This document shows positions 15,838 through 25,231 of a DNA stretch of 48,004 nt, in pieces. The stretch comes from Zoogloeaceae bacterium. Its GTDB lineage: Bacteria; Pseudomonadota; Gammaproteobacteria; Burkholderiales; Rhodocyclaceae. The translations under genes were made by a program, and so were the position numbers. The notes below the pieces were generated by a model. The model was not told where the DNA came from and did not search any database. It saw only the letters and a list, made by a program, of their open reading frames with translations. The DNA is taken from NCBI GenBank assembly GCA_024235595.1, contig JACKMC010000019.1, positions 1-48,004 of the forward strand, written 5' to 3'. The stretch's first letter is position 1. Each line of letters begins with the position of its first letter.

Positions 15838-16233
15838 ATGCATCTTCGTATTCTTTGCGCCATCGTGGCGGGCAGCGTCGTCGCGTTGTCCGGTTGCTCG
15901 CTTGCCGAGCGGCTGACCCCATACAAGATAGACGTCCGGCAGGGTAACGACGTGACGCCCGAGATGGTCGCTCAGCTCAAGAAGGGCATGAGCAAGGACC
16001 AGGTCCGCTTCGTCCTCGGCACGCCGCTGGTGACGGACGTGTTCCACGCGGATCGCTGGGATTACGTGTATCGCTTCCAGCCTGGGCGCGGCAAGGTCTC
16101 CGAGCGCCGCCTCACCGTCTATTTCAAGGACGGCGTGCTCGACCGGGTGATCGGTGATATCGAGCCGGCGGACCCCTCGGAAGAGAAGGAAAAGATCCGC
16201 GTGATCGAGATCGGGCCGGCGAAAGCCAAGTGA
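15838..16233 (+). CDS. bamE: Outer membrane assembly lipoprotein BamE (SmpA/OmlA)
   Basis: BamE is a lipoprotein subunit of the BAM complex that folds outer membrane proteins. The 131-residue product has a lipoprotein signal with lipobox ALSG-C20 and then the SmpA/OmlA domain: 'KIDVRQGNDVTPEMVAQLKKGMSKDQVRFVLGTPLVTDVF' is characteristic, shown here in pieces as 'DVRQGN', 'KGMSKDQV' and 'VLGTPL'. It is divergent from fur and is followed by dapB after 60 nt. Confidence 0.94.
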   Translation: MHLRILCAIVAGSVVALSGCSLAERLTPYKIDVRQGNDVTPEMVAQLKKGMSKDQVRFVLGTPLVTDVFHADRWDYVYRFQPGRGKVSERRLTVYFKDGVLDRVIGDIEPADPSEEKEKIRVIEIGPAKAK

Positions 16234-16293
16234 GTCGAGCCGCGGCCGCCTCGAGTGCGCCGCGGGACTGTGAATCTGTATCTGGAGCCATTG

Positions 16294-17100
16294 ATGAGTG
16301 AGCAGCGCATTGCGATCGCGGGCTGTACCGGCCGTATGGGGCGCATGTTGATCGAAGCGACCCTCAAGGGAGACGGCGTGCGCCTGGTTGCTGCCTTCGA
16401 TCAACCGGGAAATCCCTTTGTCGGCCGGGACGCAGGCGAGTTGCTGGGCGCCGCCTGCGGGGTGGCGATCGGTGACAGCGCCGCTGCGGCGATCGCCGAG
16501 GCCGACTGCCTGATCGATTTCACCCGCCCGGAGGGAACGCTCGAGCATCTCGATATCTGCAAGCGACTCGGCAAGGCCATCGTCATCGGCACCACCGGTT
16601 TTTCGGCCCAGCAGAAGCTAGGCATCGAGCAAGCGGGCAAGCACATCCCGGTGGTGTTTGCACCCAACATGGCCGTCGGCGTGAACGCGGTCTTCAAGTT
16701 GTTGACCGAGGCCGCGCGAATCCTCAATGAAGGCTATGACGTCGAGGTGATCGAAGCGCACCATCGCTACAAGGTCGATGCCCCCTCCGGCACCGCGCTG
16801 CGCATGGGCGAGGTGGTGGCACAAGCGCTCGGGCGCAACCTCGAAGAATGCGCGATCTATGGGCGCGAGGGTGTCACCGGCGAACGCGATGCCAACACCA
16901 TCGCCTTCTCGACCATTCGTGGCGGCGATATCGTGGGCGACCACACGGTGCTCTTCGCAGGGCTCGGCGAGCGGATCGAGATTACGCACAAGTCCGGCAG
17001 CCGCATGCCCTATGCGCTGGGATCGCTGCGCGCGGCGCGATTCCTCAAGGGGCGCCAGGCCGGCTTGTTCGACATGCAGGACGTGCTGGGGCTGCGCTAG
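16294..17100 (+). CDS. dapB: 4-hydroxy-tetrahydrodipicolinate reductase
   Basis: DapB reduces hydroxy-tetrahydrodipicolinate in the lysine and meso-diaminopimelate pathway. The 268-residue protein has the NAD(P)-binding 'IAGCTGRMGR' near the N-terminus, 'IGTTGFS', 'FAPNMAVGVN', and the catalytic 'EAHHRYKVDAPSGTAL' with His156/His157 and Lys160. The ATG at 16294 with GGAG 7 nt upstream is preferred over an earlier in-frame GTG-type start. The length fits the family. It is in line with bamE. Confidence 0.96.
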   Translation: MSEQRIAIAGCTGRMGRMLIEATLKGDGVRLVAAFDQPGNPFVGRDAGELLGAACGVAIGDSAAAAIAEADCLIDFTRPEGTLEHLDICKRLGKAIVIGTTGFSAQQKLGIEQAGKHIPVVFAPNMAVGVNAVFKLLTEAARILNEGYDVEVIEAHHRYKVDAPSGTALRMGEVVAQALGRNLEECAIYGREGVTGERDANTIAFSTIRGGDIVGDHTVLFAGLGERIEITHKSGSRMPYALGSLRAARFLKGRQAGLFDMQDVLGLR

Positions 17101-17414
17101 GCGTCGGCGCGGCCCGGCCCGCGTGCGCTGAAAAGAGGCGATTGCCGGGATCCTCGATGCGCGTGCTCGTGCTCGTCAGGAAGGTCGCACCGGCGCGATT
17201 TCGAGCGGCCGATTTTTCCCCGCCTTTGTTCGAGATTTCTCCACCGCGCAGCGTGCTCGCCGTCGTCATCCGCGGCAGACTGCCTTGGCCTCAAGCTTCC
17301 CTGGCCGGGGCCGTAGAAGAACCTCATGCTCCGTTTCGTCCCGACCTCGTCCTCTGCCCAGGCGCGCGGCGCCCCCTTCGTGCGTCCTGAACGGCGCTGC
17401 GGGCCGTGGAGGCC
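17101..17414. other. 314-bp spacer between dapB and the hybrid kinase, no gene supported
   Basis: No frame in this stretch looks like a protein, and I see no convincing promoter, terminator or RNA fold. Base composition is like the neighbouring coding DNA, with a few pyrimidine-rich patches around 17210-17245. A minus-strand frame runs through it but continues as an antisense frame into the kinase gene and resembles nothing I know. Confidence 0.5.
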
Positions 17415-20141
17415 ATGGTGAGTTCGCGCACGCTCGAACGGCTCCTGCAAGCGCATTTCGAGGTGAGCTCGGTCGATGCGCTGACGTGCGCACCTTCGCC
17501 GCTCGCCGGGCTCGAAACCGGGCTCGCGGCACGGCTCACGTCGTTTCTCGCGGCATTGGATGCGTCGCTGCTCGAACTCGAGGCGGCCGACGCGCCGATC
17601 GTTGCAAACCTCGGCCGAGCCCTCTCCTGCCTCGGTGAATTGCACGAAACCGCCGCGCCCGCGCTCGCGCCGGCTGCGGCCCCGGAGGCGCTTGCAAAGG
17701 AGATCGCCGAGCGCGCATCAGAGGTGGTCGAGCAGCTCAGAGCAACCCGGGAACGCCTTGATCTCACCATGCGCAACGCCCAGTCGGGTCTGTGGGACTG
17801 GGATCTCGCCACCAACTCGATCTACCTCGATAGCGGCTGGCGCACGCTGCTCGGCAATGCCGACGATGGCAGCCTCAGCAACGAGTTCTCGGCCTGGCTG
17901 CCGCTCATGCATCCGGGCGATGCGGAAAAGGCCAGGGCGCTTCTGAGAGCCCATTTTCACGGTGAGTGCAATGTCCTCGACGCCGAATTCAGGATGCGGC
18001 ACAAGAACGGGCAGTGGCGCTGGATCCAGGCCCTGGGGCGGGTCAGCGACAAGCGGCCGGACGGACGCTACGGCCGGCTCGCGGGGACCTACCGCGACAT
18101 CACCGAGCGCAAGGAGCGCGAACTCGAGCTGCTGCAGGCGAAGGAGGCGGCCGAGGCGGCCAACCGTGCCAAAAGCGATTTCCTCGCCAACATGAGCCAC
18201 GAGATCCGCACCCCGATGAACGGCATCCTCGGCATGACCGAGCTCGTTCTCGACACCACGCTCGACCACGAGCAACGCGACTACCTGCACAGCGTCAAGT
18301 CGTCGGCCGAGTCGCTGCTCACGATCATCAACGACATCCTGGATTTTTCGAAGATCGAAGCCGGCAAGCTCGAGCTCGAGCGCATCGAGTTTTCGCTGCG
18401 TTCGGTGATCTCGGAGACCGTTCGCTCGCTTGCGCTGCGGGCCCACCAGAAAGGCATAGAAGTGATTTTCGGTGTGGCGCTCGATGTGCCGCGGCAATGC
18501 ATCGGCGATCCGGGGCGCATCCGCCAGGTGCTGCTCAATCTGCTCGGCAATGCGGTCAAGTTCACCGACAAGGGCGAGATCGAGGTCACCGCCAGGATCG
18601 TTGCCCACGAAGGCAAGCAGCTTCAGGTGGCGATCGCGGTGCGCGATACCGGCGTCGGCATCGCCCCGGAAAAGCGCGACGAGGTGTTCGGTGCGTTCGC
18701 CCAGGCCGATACCTCGACCACCAGGAAGTACGGCGGTACCGGGCTGGGGCTCGCGATCTCGAAGCGCCTGGTCGAGATGATGAATGGCGGCATCCGCGTC
18801 GAGAGCCGGCCGGGCGAGGGCAGCCTGTTCGAGTTCAGCGTCAGCCTCGAGGCGGTCGCCGAGTCCGAAGCGCCATCGCGTCGGGCCAACGAGCTGCTGC
18901 GGCGCTCGGTTCTCGTGGTGGCCGGCAACATGGCCCTGGCACAGAGCATCGCGAGCATGGTCGAGACCTGGGGCGGACGGTCGTCGATTGCGAACAGCAA
19001 GGCCGACGCTCTCGCGCTGCTCAAGTTTGGCCATCAACGCAACACGCCGTTCGATTTCATGGTGGTCGACGCCGGCCTGGAAAAGGACGAGGGCTTTTCG
19101 CTGGTTGCCCATTTTCGCGACCAGACGCCCTATGTCGAGCGCATCGTCATGATGCTCAACGCGCATTCGCAGCGCAACGACGCGATCCGCTGCCGCAAGC
19201 TGGGTATCTCGAGTCGTCTTGCCAAGCCGTTCTCGACGGCCGATCTGCACGATGCGCTGGCTCTGGCCGTGCTTGGGGATCGTGACGACGATGACATCCT
19301 GGCGGAATTCGATCCCCAGATGACCCTCACCGAGATGGTGCAGGATGGCGAGGTTCAGGCTGGCCTCGAGGTGCTGCTGGTCGAGGACAATCCGGTCAAT
19401 CAGACGGTCGGCCTGAAGATGCTGCAGAAGGCCGGCCATCGGGTGTCGATCGCAGGCAACGGCCAGGAGGCGCTCGATCTGCTCGAGCAGCACCGCTTCA
19501 ACCTGATCCTGATGGATGTGCAGATGCCCGTAATGGGCGGGCTCGAAGCGGCCCAGGCGATCAGGGCGAGAGAAGCGCGCCGCAGTTGGTCGGCCGGTTC
19601 GGGGGTGAGTTCGATCCCGATCATCGCCATGACCGCCCACGCGATGCAGGGCGATCGCGAGCGCTGCCTGGATGCGGGCATGGACGACTATGTCGCCAAG
19701 CCGATCCGACCCGCCGAGCTGTTTGCGGCGATCGAGCGGGTCTGCGGCCGGAGCGCTTCCTTCGGCCGCGGCGGGACCGACTCCTCGCTGCTCGAATCCG
19801 CGAGCGCCGCGCGCATCATGGACCTCGCGGAAACGCGCGCCTTGCTCGACGGCGACGAGGCCGCGCTCTCGCAACTGGTGAGTCTGTTCATCGCCGACCT
19901 GCCGCGCAACCTCAAGGAGCTCAATGAAGCGCTTGCACAGCGCAGCGCGCCGCGGCTCGCCGCGGTGGCGCACAGCCTCAAGGGTGCCGTGGGAGTGTTC
20001 CATGCGCTGCAGGCGCAGGACGCAGCGCAGCGCGTGGAGAGCGCCGCGCGTGCCTCCGACACCGAGCGGGCGTGCCGCGACGCCCCCCTTCTGGTCGCCG
20101 CACTCAATACACTTGCGACCGCCTTGCGGGCGGCGAAGTAG
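17415..20141 (+). CDS. Soluble hybrid sensor histidine kinase (PAS-HisKA-HATPase-REC-REC-Hpt)
   Basis: The roughly 908-residue protein has an unrecognised N-terminal region (about 1-110, helical), a PAS/PAC domain (about 118-235, ending 'GTYRDITERKERELE'), HisKA with H262 in 'SHEIRTPMNG', and HATPase_c with 'LLNLLGNAVKFT', 'DTGVGI' and 'GGTGLGL'. A receiver-like domain follows that lacks the acidic pair ('VLVVAGN'), so it is probably not phosphorylated normally. Next comes a canonical receiver ('LLVEDNPVNQ', D701 in 'LMDVQMP', 'MTAHA', 'KPI') and an Hpt domain with H853 in 'AHSLKGA'. No membrane segment is visible, so sensing is likely cytoplasmic. No cognate regulator is adjacent. GTG at 17406 and 17418 are alternative starts; GGAGG sits at 17408-17412. 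Confidence 0.93.
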   Translation: MVSSRTLERLLQAHFEVSSVDALTCAPSPLAGLETGLAARLTSFLAALDASLLELEAADAPIVANLGRALSCLGELHETAAPALAPAAAPEALAKEIAERASEVVEQLRATRERLDLTMRNAQSGLWDWDLATNSIYLDSGWRTLLGNADDGSLSNEFSAWLPLMHPGDAEKARALLRAHFHGECNVLDAEFRMRHKNGQWRWIQALGRVSDKRPDGRYGRLAGTYRDITERKERELELLQAKEAAEAANRAKSDFLANMSHEIRTPMNGILGMTELVLDTTLDHEQRDYLHSVKSSAESLLTIINDILDFSKIEAGKLELERIEFSLRSVISETVRSLALRAHQKGIEVIFGVALDVPRQCIGDPGRIRQVLLNLLGNAVKFTDKGEIEVTARIVAHEGKQLQVAIAVRDTGVGIAPEKRDEVFGAFAQADTSTTRKYGGTGLGLAISKRLVEMMNGGIRVESRPGEGSLFEFSVSLEAVAESEAPSRRANELLRRSVLVVAGNMALAQSIASMVETWGGRSSIANSKADALALLKFGHQRNTPFDFMVVDAGLEKDEGFSLVAHFRDQTPYVERIVMMLNAHSQRNDAIRCRKLGISSRLAKPFSTADLHDALALAVLGDRDDDDILAEFDPQMTLTEMVQDGEVQAGLEVLLVEDNPVNQTVGLKMLQKAGHRVSIAGNGQEALDLLEQHRFNLILMDVQMPVMGGLEAAQAIRAREARRSWSAGSGVSSIPIIAMTAHAMQGDRERCLDAGMDDYVAKPIRPAELFAAIERVCGRSASFGRGGTDSSLLESASAARIMDLAETRALLDGDEAALSQLVSLFIADLPRNLKELNEALAQRSAPRLAAVAHSLKGAVGVFHALQAQDAAQRVESAARASDTERACRDAPLLVAALNTLATALRAAK

Positions 20142-20163
20142 CGCCGGGGCCGCGTACGCTGCG

Positions 20164-20192
20164 TTGCTCCGGATGTGGAAAATCGCTAGAAT
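20164..20192 (+). promoter_or_regulatory. Sigma-70-type promoter of carAB
   Basis: TTGCTC (20164-20169), a 17-nt spacer and TAGAAT (20187-20192) form a good housekeeping promoter. The predicted start near 20199 lies only a few nt before the intrinsic terminator hairpin of the carA leader. Confidence 0.6.
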
Positions 20193-20203
20193 GCGCTGCT
20201 ACG

Positions 20204-20235
20204 CGGGAAGGGCTTGTCGCCTCTCCCGTTTTTTT
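20204..20235 (+). terminator. Intrinsic terminator in the carA leader (putative attenuator)
   Basis: CGGGAAGGGC (20204-20213) pairs with GCCTCTCCCG (20219-20228) around a 5-nt loop, with one A.C mismatch and one G.U pair, followed by seven T (20229-20235). It lies between the carA promoter and the carA start at 20293, so it cannot end the upstream kinase transcript without also affecting carA. A short Arg-rich frame (20191-20253) spans it. Confidence 0.7.
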
Positions 20236-20292
20236 GCGCGCCTTGTGCGCTAAGCAGAATCTCATCCCAATGCTTCAATCAGGAGTTTCGTT

Positions 20293-21435
20293 GTGACTGC
20301 CTTCCCGCCCGCCATACTAGCGCTTGCCGACGGGACTGTGTTCCATGGCAAGGGTATCGGTGCCGAAGGGCGCACCGTGGGTGAAGTGGTATTCAACACT
20401 TCGATGTCCGGCTACCAGGAAATTCTCACCGATCCGAGCTACAGCCGGCAGATCGTTACCCTTACCTATCCGCATGTGGGCAACACCGGGGTGAACGCCG
20501 AGGACTGCGAATCCGGAAAAATCCACGCCGCGGGCCTGGTGATCCGCGACCTGCCCATCGTCGCCTCCAACTGGCGCACCCAACAGACCCTCGATGCCTA
20601 TCTGAAGGCGGAGGGGGTGGTTGCAATTGCCGGGATCGACACCCGGCGCCTCACGCGCGTGCTGCGCGAGAAGGGCGCCCAGGCGGGCTGCATCCTCACC
20701 GCTGCCGATGTCCGCTCCATCGATGTCGACCAGGCGGTTGCCGCCGCGCGCGAGTTCCCCGGCCTTGCCGGCATGGATCTCGCCAAGGTGGTGTCGGCGA
20801 CGCAGCCGTACGACTGGACCGAAGGCGAATGGCGCCTGTCGCAAGGCTATGTCGAGCAGGACTCGCCGCGCTTCCACGTGGTGGCCTACGACTACGGTGT
20901 CAAGCGCAATATCCTGCGCATGCTCGCCGAGCGCGGTTGCCGCCTCACGGTGGTGCCGGCGCAGACACCTGCCGCCGAAGTGCTGGCGATGTCGCCGGAC
21001 GGGATCTTCCTGTCGAACGGCCCGGGCGATCCCGAGCCTTGCGATTACGCCATCGCTGCCATTTCGGAGTTCCTCTCGCGCGGCATCCCGACTTTCGGGA
21101 TCTGCCTGGGGCACCAGTTGATGGCCCTCGCCTCGGGCGCCCGGACCATGAAGATGAAGTTCGGCCATCACGGCGCGAACCATCCGGTCAAGGACCTCGA
21201 TACCGGCCAGGTGCTGATTACCAGCCAGAACCACGGTTTCGCCGTCGATCCGCAATCCCTGCCGGCCAACCTGCGTGCCACCCACGTTTCGCTGTTCGAC
21301 GGCAGCCTGCAGGGGCTTGCAAGAACCGACGTGCCGGCTTTCTGTTTCCAGGGGCACCCCGAAGCGAGTCCCGGCCCGCACGACGTGGCCTACCTGTTCG
21401 ACCGCTTCATCAAACTGTTGGAAGAACGTAAGTGA
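20293..21435 (+). CDS. carA: Carbamoyl-phosphate synthase small subunit
   Basis: CarA is the glutaminase subunit that supplies ammonia to CarB for carbamoyl phosphate, the precursor of arginine and pyrimidines. The 380-residue protein has the N-terminal CPSase domain ('LADGTVFHGKGIG', 'NTSMSGYQEILTDPSY') and a class I glutamine amidotransferase domain with catalytic C271 in 'GICLGHQ' and H355-P-E357. The GTG start is preceded by AGGAG 7 nt upstream. carB follows after 75 nt. Confidence 0.98.
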   Translation: MTAFPPAILALADGTVFHGKGIGAEGRTVGEVVFNTSMSGYQEILTDPSYSRQIVTLTYPHVGNTGVNAEDCESGKIHAAGLVIRDLPIVASNWRTQQTLDAYLKAEGVVAIAGIDTRRLTRVLREKGAQAGCILTAADVRSIDVDQAVAAAREFPGLAGMDLAKVVSATQPYDWTEGEWRLSQGYVEQDSPRFHVVAYDYGVKRNILRMLAERGCRLTVVPAQTPAAEVLAMSPDGIFLSNGPGDPEPCDYAIAAISEFLSRGIPTFGICLGHQLMALASGARTMKMKFGHHGANHPVKDLDTGQVLITSQNHGFAVDPQSLPANLRATHVSLFDGSLQGLARTDVPAFCFQGHPEASPGPHDVAYLFDRFIKLLEERK

Positions 21436-21510
21436 TCTTCCGACCCGCGGGCCCGGAGCGCAACTGCGTTCCCGGCGCGCGGGCCGGGTGCTCCAAATCG
21501 AGGCAACATC

Positions 21511-24500
21511 ATGCCCAAGCGCACAGACATAAAAACCATTCTGATCATTGGTGCCGGTCCGATCATCATCGGCCAGGCATGCGAGTTCGACTATTCCGGC
21601 GCCCAGGCCTGCAAGGCGCTGCGCGAGGAGGGCTACAAGGTCGTCCTGGTGAACTCCAACCCGGCCACCATCATGACCGACCCGGGCACGGCCGATGTCA
21701 CCTACATCGAGCCAATCACCTGGCAGGTCGTCGAGCGGATCATCGAAAAGGAGCGGCCGGACGCGCTGCTGCCCACGATGGGCGGACAGACCGCGCTGAA
21801 CTGCGCCCTCGACCTCGCCCGTAACGGGGTGCTCGAGAAGTACGGCGTGGAGCTCATCGGCGCCTCGCAGGAAGCCATCGACAAGGCCGAGGATCGCCTC
21901 AAGTTCAAGGACGCGATGACCCGCATCGGCCTTGGCTCGGCGCGTTCGGCCATCGCCCACAGCATGGAAGAGGCGCTGCAGGTGCAGGGCGGTATCGGCT
22001 TCCCGGCCATCATCCGTCCGTCCTTCACCCTCGGCGGCACCGGCGGCGGCATCGCCTACAACATGGAAGAGTTCGTCGAGATCTGCAAGCGCGGACTCGA
22101 GGCCAGCCCGACCAACGAGCTCCTGATCGAGGAATCCCTGATCGGCTGGAAAGAGTACGAGATGGAGGTGGTGCGCGACCACGCGGACAACTGCATCATC
22201 GTGTGCTCGATCGAGAACCTCGATCCGATGGGCGTGCACACCGGCGATTCCATCACCGTGGCGCCCTCGCAGACGCTCACCGACAAGGAATACCAGATCC
22301 TGCGCAACGCCTCGATCGCGGTGCTGCGGGAGATCGGCGTCGATACCGGCGGCTCGAACGTGCAGTTCGCGATCAACCCGGACGACGGCCGCATGATCGT
22401 CATCGAGATGAATCCGCGGGTCTCGCGCTCCTCGGCGCTGGCCTCGAAGGCCACCGGCTTCCCGATCGCCAAGGTGGCCGCGAAGCTGGCCGTGGGCTAT
22501 ACCCTGGACGAGCTCAAGAACGACATCACCGGCGGTGCCACGCCGGCATCCTTCGAGCCGTCGATCGACTACGTGGTCACCAAGATCCCGCGTTTCGCGT
22601 TCGAGAAATTTCCCCAGGCGCCAGACCGCCTGACCACCCAGATGAAGTCGGTGGGCGAGGTCATGGCGATCGGCCGCACCTTCCAGGAATCCTTCCAGAA
22701 GGCCCTGCGCGGGCTCGAGGTCGGCGTCTACGGCCTGGACGAGGTCGAGGCCGACGAGGAGGACCTCGAGCACGAGCTCGCCAACCCGGGCGCCCAGCGC
22801 ATCTGGTACGTGGGGCAGGCCTTCCGCGAGGGCATGAGCCTCGAGAAGGTCCACCAGCTCACCCGCATCGATCCCTGGTTCCTGACCCAGATCGAGGACA
22901 TCGTGCTGACCGAGAAGGCGCTCGCCGGGCGCTCGCTGAAGAACATCGCCGCGCCCGAGCTGCGCGAGCTCAAGCGCAAGGGTTTCTCGGACCGTCGTCT
23001 CGCCAAGGTGCTCAACGCCGACGAGACCGCGGTGCGCCTGCACCGCTATGCGCTCGGAGTGCGACCGGTGTTCAAGCGGGTCGATACCTGTGCCGCCGAG
23101 TTCGCCACGTCGACCGCCTACATGTACTCCAGCTACGAAGAAGAGTGCGAGTCGCGGCCCACCGACCGCAAGAAGATCATGGTCCTGGGCGGCGGCCCGA
23201 ACCGCATCGGGCAAGGCATCGAGTTCGACTACTGCTGCGTGCATGCGGCGCTCGCCTTGCGCGAGGATGGCTATGAAACCATCATGGTCAACTGCAACCC
23301 CGAGACCGTATCCACCGACTACGACACCTCCGATCGACTCTACTTCGAGCCGATCACGCTCGAAGACATCCTCGAGATCGTCAATATCGAGAAGCCGGTC
23401 GGCGTGATCGTGCAGTTCGGCGGCCAGACGCCGCTCAAGCGGGCGCGTGCGCTCGAAGAGAACGGCGTGCCGATCATCGGCACCTCGCCCGACATGATCG
23501 ATGCCGCCGAGGACCGCGAGCGCTTCCAGAAGCTGCTCAACGATCTCGGCCTCAAGCAGCCGCCCAACCGCACCGCGCGCACCCCCGAAGCCGCCGTCCG
23601 GCTGGCCGCCGAGATCGGCTATCCGCTGGTGGTGCGGCCCAGCTACGTGCTGGGCGGCCGGGCGATGGAGATCGTTCACGAGCAGAAGGACCTCGAGCGC
23701 TACATGCGCGAGGCGGTCAAGGTCTCGAACGAGTCGCCGGTGCTGCTCGACCGCTTCCTCAACGACGCCACCGAGGTGGACGTGGATGCCCTGTCGGACG
23801 GCACCCAGGTGATCATCGGCGGCATCATGGAGCACATCGAGCAGGCCGGCGTCCACTCCGGCGATTCGGCCTGCTCGCTGCCACCCTACACGCTCACGCC
23901 CAAGCTGCAGGACGAGCTGCGTCGTCAGACCGAGGCGATGGCCCGCGGCCTGAATGTCTGTGGCCTCATGAACGTGCAGTTCGCGATCCAGGGCGAGGGC
24001 GACGAGGCCGTGGTGTACGTGCTCGAGGTCAACCCGCGCGCCTCGCGCACCGTGCCCTTCGTCTCCAAGGCCTGCTCGCTGCCGCTCGCCAAGGTCGCGG
24101 CGCGTTGCATGGCCGGCCGCTCGCTGGCGGAGCAGGGGGTCCATGCCGAGATCGTGCCGCCGTACTACTCGGTGAAGGAGGCGGTCTTCCCCTTCGTCAA
24201 GTTCCCCGGCGTCGACACCATCCTCGGCCCGGAGATGAAGTCCACCGGCGAGGTGATGGGCGTCGGCCGTACCTTTGCAGAGGCCTTCGTCAAGTCGCAG
24301 CTCGCCGCCGGCACCCATCTGCCGACTGCCGGCAAGGTCTTCATCAGCGTGCGCGCCTCGGACCGCAAGGCCGCCGTCGAGGTCGCCCAGGCGCTGCACG
24401 AGCTCGCTTTCACCATTGTCGCCACCCGCGGCACCGGCGCCGCGATCGAGGCTGCCGGCATCCCGGTCTCGATGGTGAACAAGGTCAACGAGGGCCGTCC

Positions 24501-24729
24501 GAACATTGTGGACATGATCAAGAACCAGGAAATCTGCATGGTCATCAACACCGTGGACGAGAAGCGCCAGGCGATTACCGATTCACGCTCGATCCGCACC
24601 AGCGCGCTGGCGGCGAAGATCACCATCTATACAACCATCGAAGGCGCGCGCGCCGCATGCATGGGCATGCGTCACCTGTCGGGCCTCGACGTCTATTCCG
24701 TGCAGTCGCTGCACTCGGAACTGAAGTAG
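21511..24729 (+). CDS. carB: Carbamoyl-phosphate synthase large subunit
   Basis: CarB makes carbamoyl phosphate from bicarbonate, two ATP and channelled ammonia. The 1072-residue protein has two homologous ATP-grasp halves: 'MPKRTDIKTILIIGAGPI' opens the first and 'KKIMVLGGGPNRIGQGIEFD' opens the second near residue 553. The C-terminal methylglyoxal-synthase-like allosteric domain covers about the last 140 residues ('KVFISVRASDRKAAVEV', 'VATRGTGAAIEAAGI'). Length and order are typical. The stop is 8 nt before greA. Confidence 0.99.
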   Translation: MPKRTDIKTILIIGAGPIIIGQACEFDYSGAQACKALREEGYKVVLVNSNPATIMTDPGTADVTYIEPITWQVVERIIEKERPDALLPTMGGQTALNCALDLARNGVLEKYGVELIGASQEAIDKAEDRLKFKDAMTRIGLGSARSAIAHSMEEALQVQGGIGFPAIIRPSFTLGGTGGGIAYNMEEFVEICKRGLEASPTNELLIEESLIGWKEYEMEVVRDHADNCIIVCSIENLDPMGVHTGDSITVAPSQTLTDKEYQILRNASIAVLREIGVDTGGSNVQFAINPDDGRMIVIEMNPRVSRSSALASKATGFPIAKVAAKLAVGYTLDELKNDITGGATPASFEPSIDYVVTKIPRFAFEKFPQAPDRLTTQMKSVGEVMAIGRTFQESFQKALRGLEVGVYGLDEVEADEEDLEHELANPGAQRIWYVGQAFREGMSLEKVHQLTRIDPWFLTQIEDIVLTEKALAGRSLKNIAAPELRELKRKGFSDRRLAKVLNADETAVRLHRYALGVRPVFKRVDTCAAEFATSTAYMYSSYEEECESRPTDRKKIMVLGGGPNRIGQGIEFDYCCVHAALALREDGYETIMVNCNPETVSTDYDTSDRLYFEPITLEDILEIVNIEKPVGVIVQFGGQTPLKRARALEENGVPIIGTSPDMIDAAEDRERFQKLLNDLGLKQPPNRTARTPEAAVRLAAEIGYPLVVRPSYVLGGRAMEIVHEQKDLERYMREAVKVSNESPVLLDRFLNDATEVDVDALSDGTQVIIGGIMEHIEQAGVHSGDSACSLPPYTLTPKLQDELRRQTEAMARGLNVCGLMNVQFAIQGEGDEAVVYVLEVNPRASRTVPFVSKACSLPLAKVAARCMAGRSLAEQGVHAEIVPPYYSVKEAVFPFVKFPGVDTILGPEMKSTGEVMGVGRTFAEAFVKSQLAAGTHLPTAGKVFISVRASDRKAAVEVAQALHELAFTIVATRGTGAAIEAAGIPVSMVNKVNEGRPNIVDMIKNQEICMVINTVDEKRQAITDSRSIRTSALAAKITIYTTIEGARAACMGMRHLSGLDVYSVQSLHSELK

Positions 24730-24737
24730 AGCTTTTC

Positions 24738-25214
24738 ATGATCAAGACACCATTGACACTCAAGGGGGCCGAGCTGCTGCGCGAGGAACTCCATCGCATG
24801 AAAACGGTGGAGCGCCCCAGCGTGATCGCGGCGATTGCCGAGGCCCGCTCCCATGGAGATCTGTCCGAGAACGCGGAATACGATGCGGCCAAGGAGCGCC
24901 AGGGCTTCGTCGAGGGACGGATCAAGGAACTCGAAGGCAAGCTGGCGACCGCGCAGATCATCGACCCGACCCTGCTCGACGCCGACGGCCGCTGTGTTTT
25001 CGCTGCCACCGTCGACCTCGAAGACCTGGAAACCGGCGACAACGTGACCTACCAGATCGTGGGCGATGACGAGGCCGACCTCAAGGCCGGCAAGATCTCC
25101 ATCAGTTCGCCGATCGCCCGGGCACTGATCGGCAAGTACGCGGGCGATGTGGCGGAAGTCCAGGCGCCCGGCGGGATCCGCGAATACGAAGTGATCGAAG
25201 TCCGCTACGTCTGA
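24738..25214 (+). CDS. greA: Transcription elongation factor GreA
   Basis: GreA rescues backtracked RNA polymerase by stimulating transcript cleavage. The 158-residue protein has the N-terminal coiled coil with the acidic tip D41 and E44 ('HGDLSENAEYDAAK') and the C-terminal FKBP-like domain ('ISISSPIARALIGK'). The ATG at 24738 is 8 nt after carB; the longer open frame upstream runs inside carB and is not GreA. carB-greA is a known operon arrangement in proteobacteria. Confidence 0.97.
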   Translation: MIKTPLTLKGAELLREELHRMKTVERPSVIAAIAEARSHGDLSENAEYDAAKERQGFVEGRIKELEGKLATAQIIDPTLLDADGRCVFAATVDLEDLETGDNVTYQIVGDDEADLKAGKISISSPIARALIGKYAGDVAEVQAPGGIREYEVIEVRYV

Positions 25215-25231
25215 GGCAGGGTTCCCGCCCC

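Noticed and set aside
17097..17645. Minus-strand frame of 182 codons covering the dapB-kinase spacer
   Set aside because: Most of it is antisense to the kinase gene, it resembles nothing known, and it has no ribosome site or promoter.
20317..24399. Minus-strand frame of 1360 codons across carA and carB
   Set aside because: It runs over the carA-carB junction, is rich in Asp, Arg, His and Glu without domain pattern, and mirrors the sense codons.
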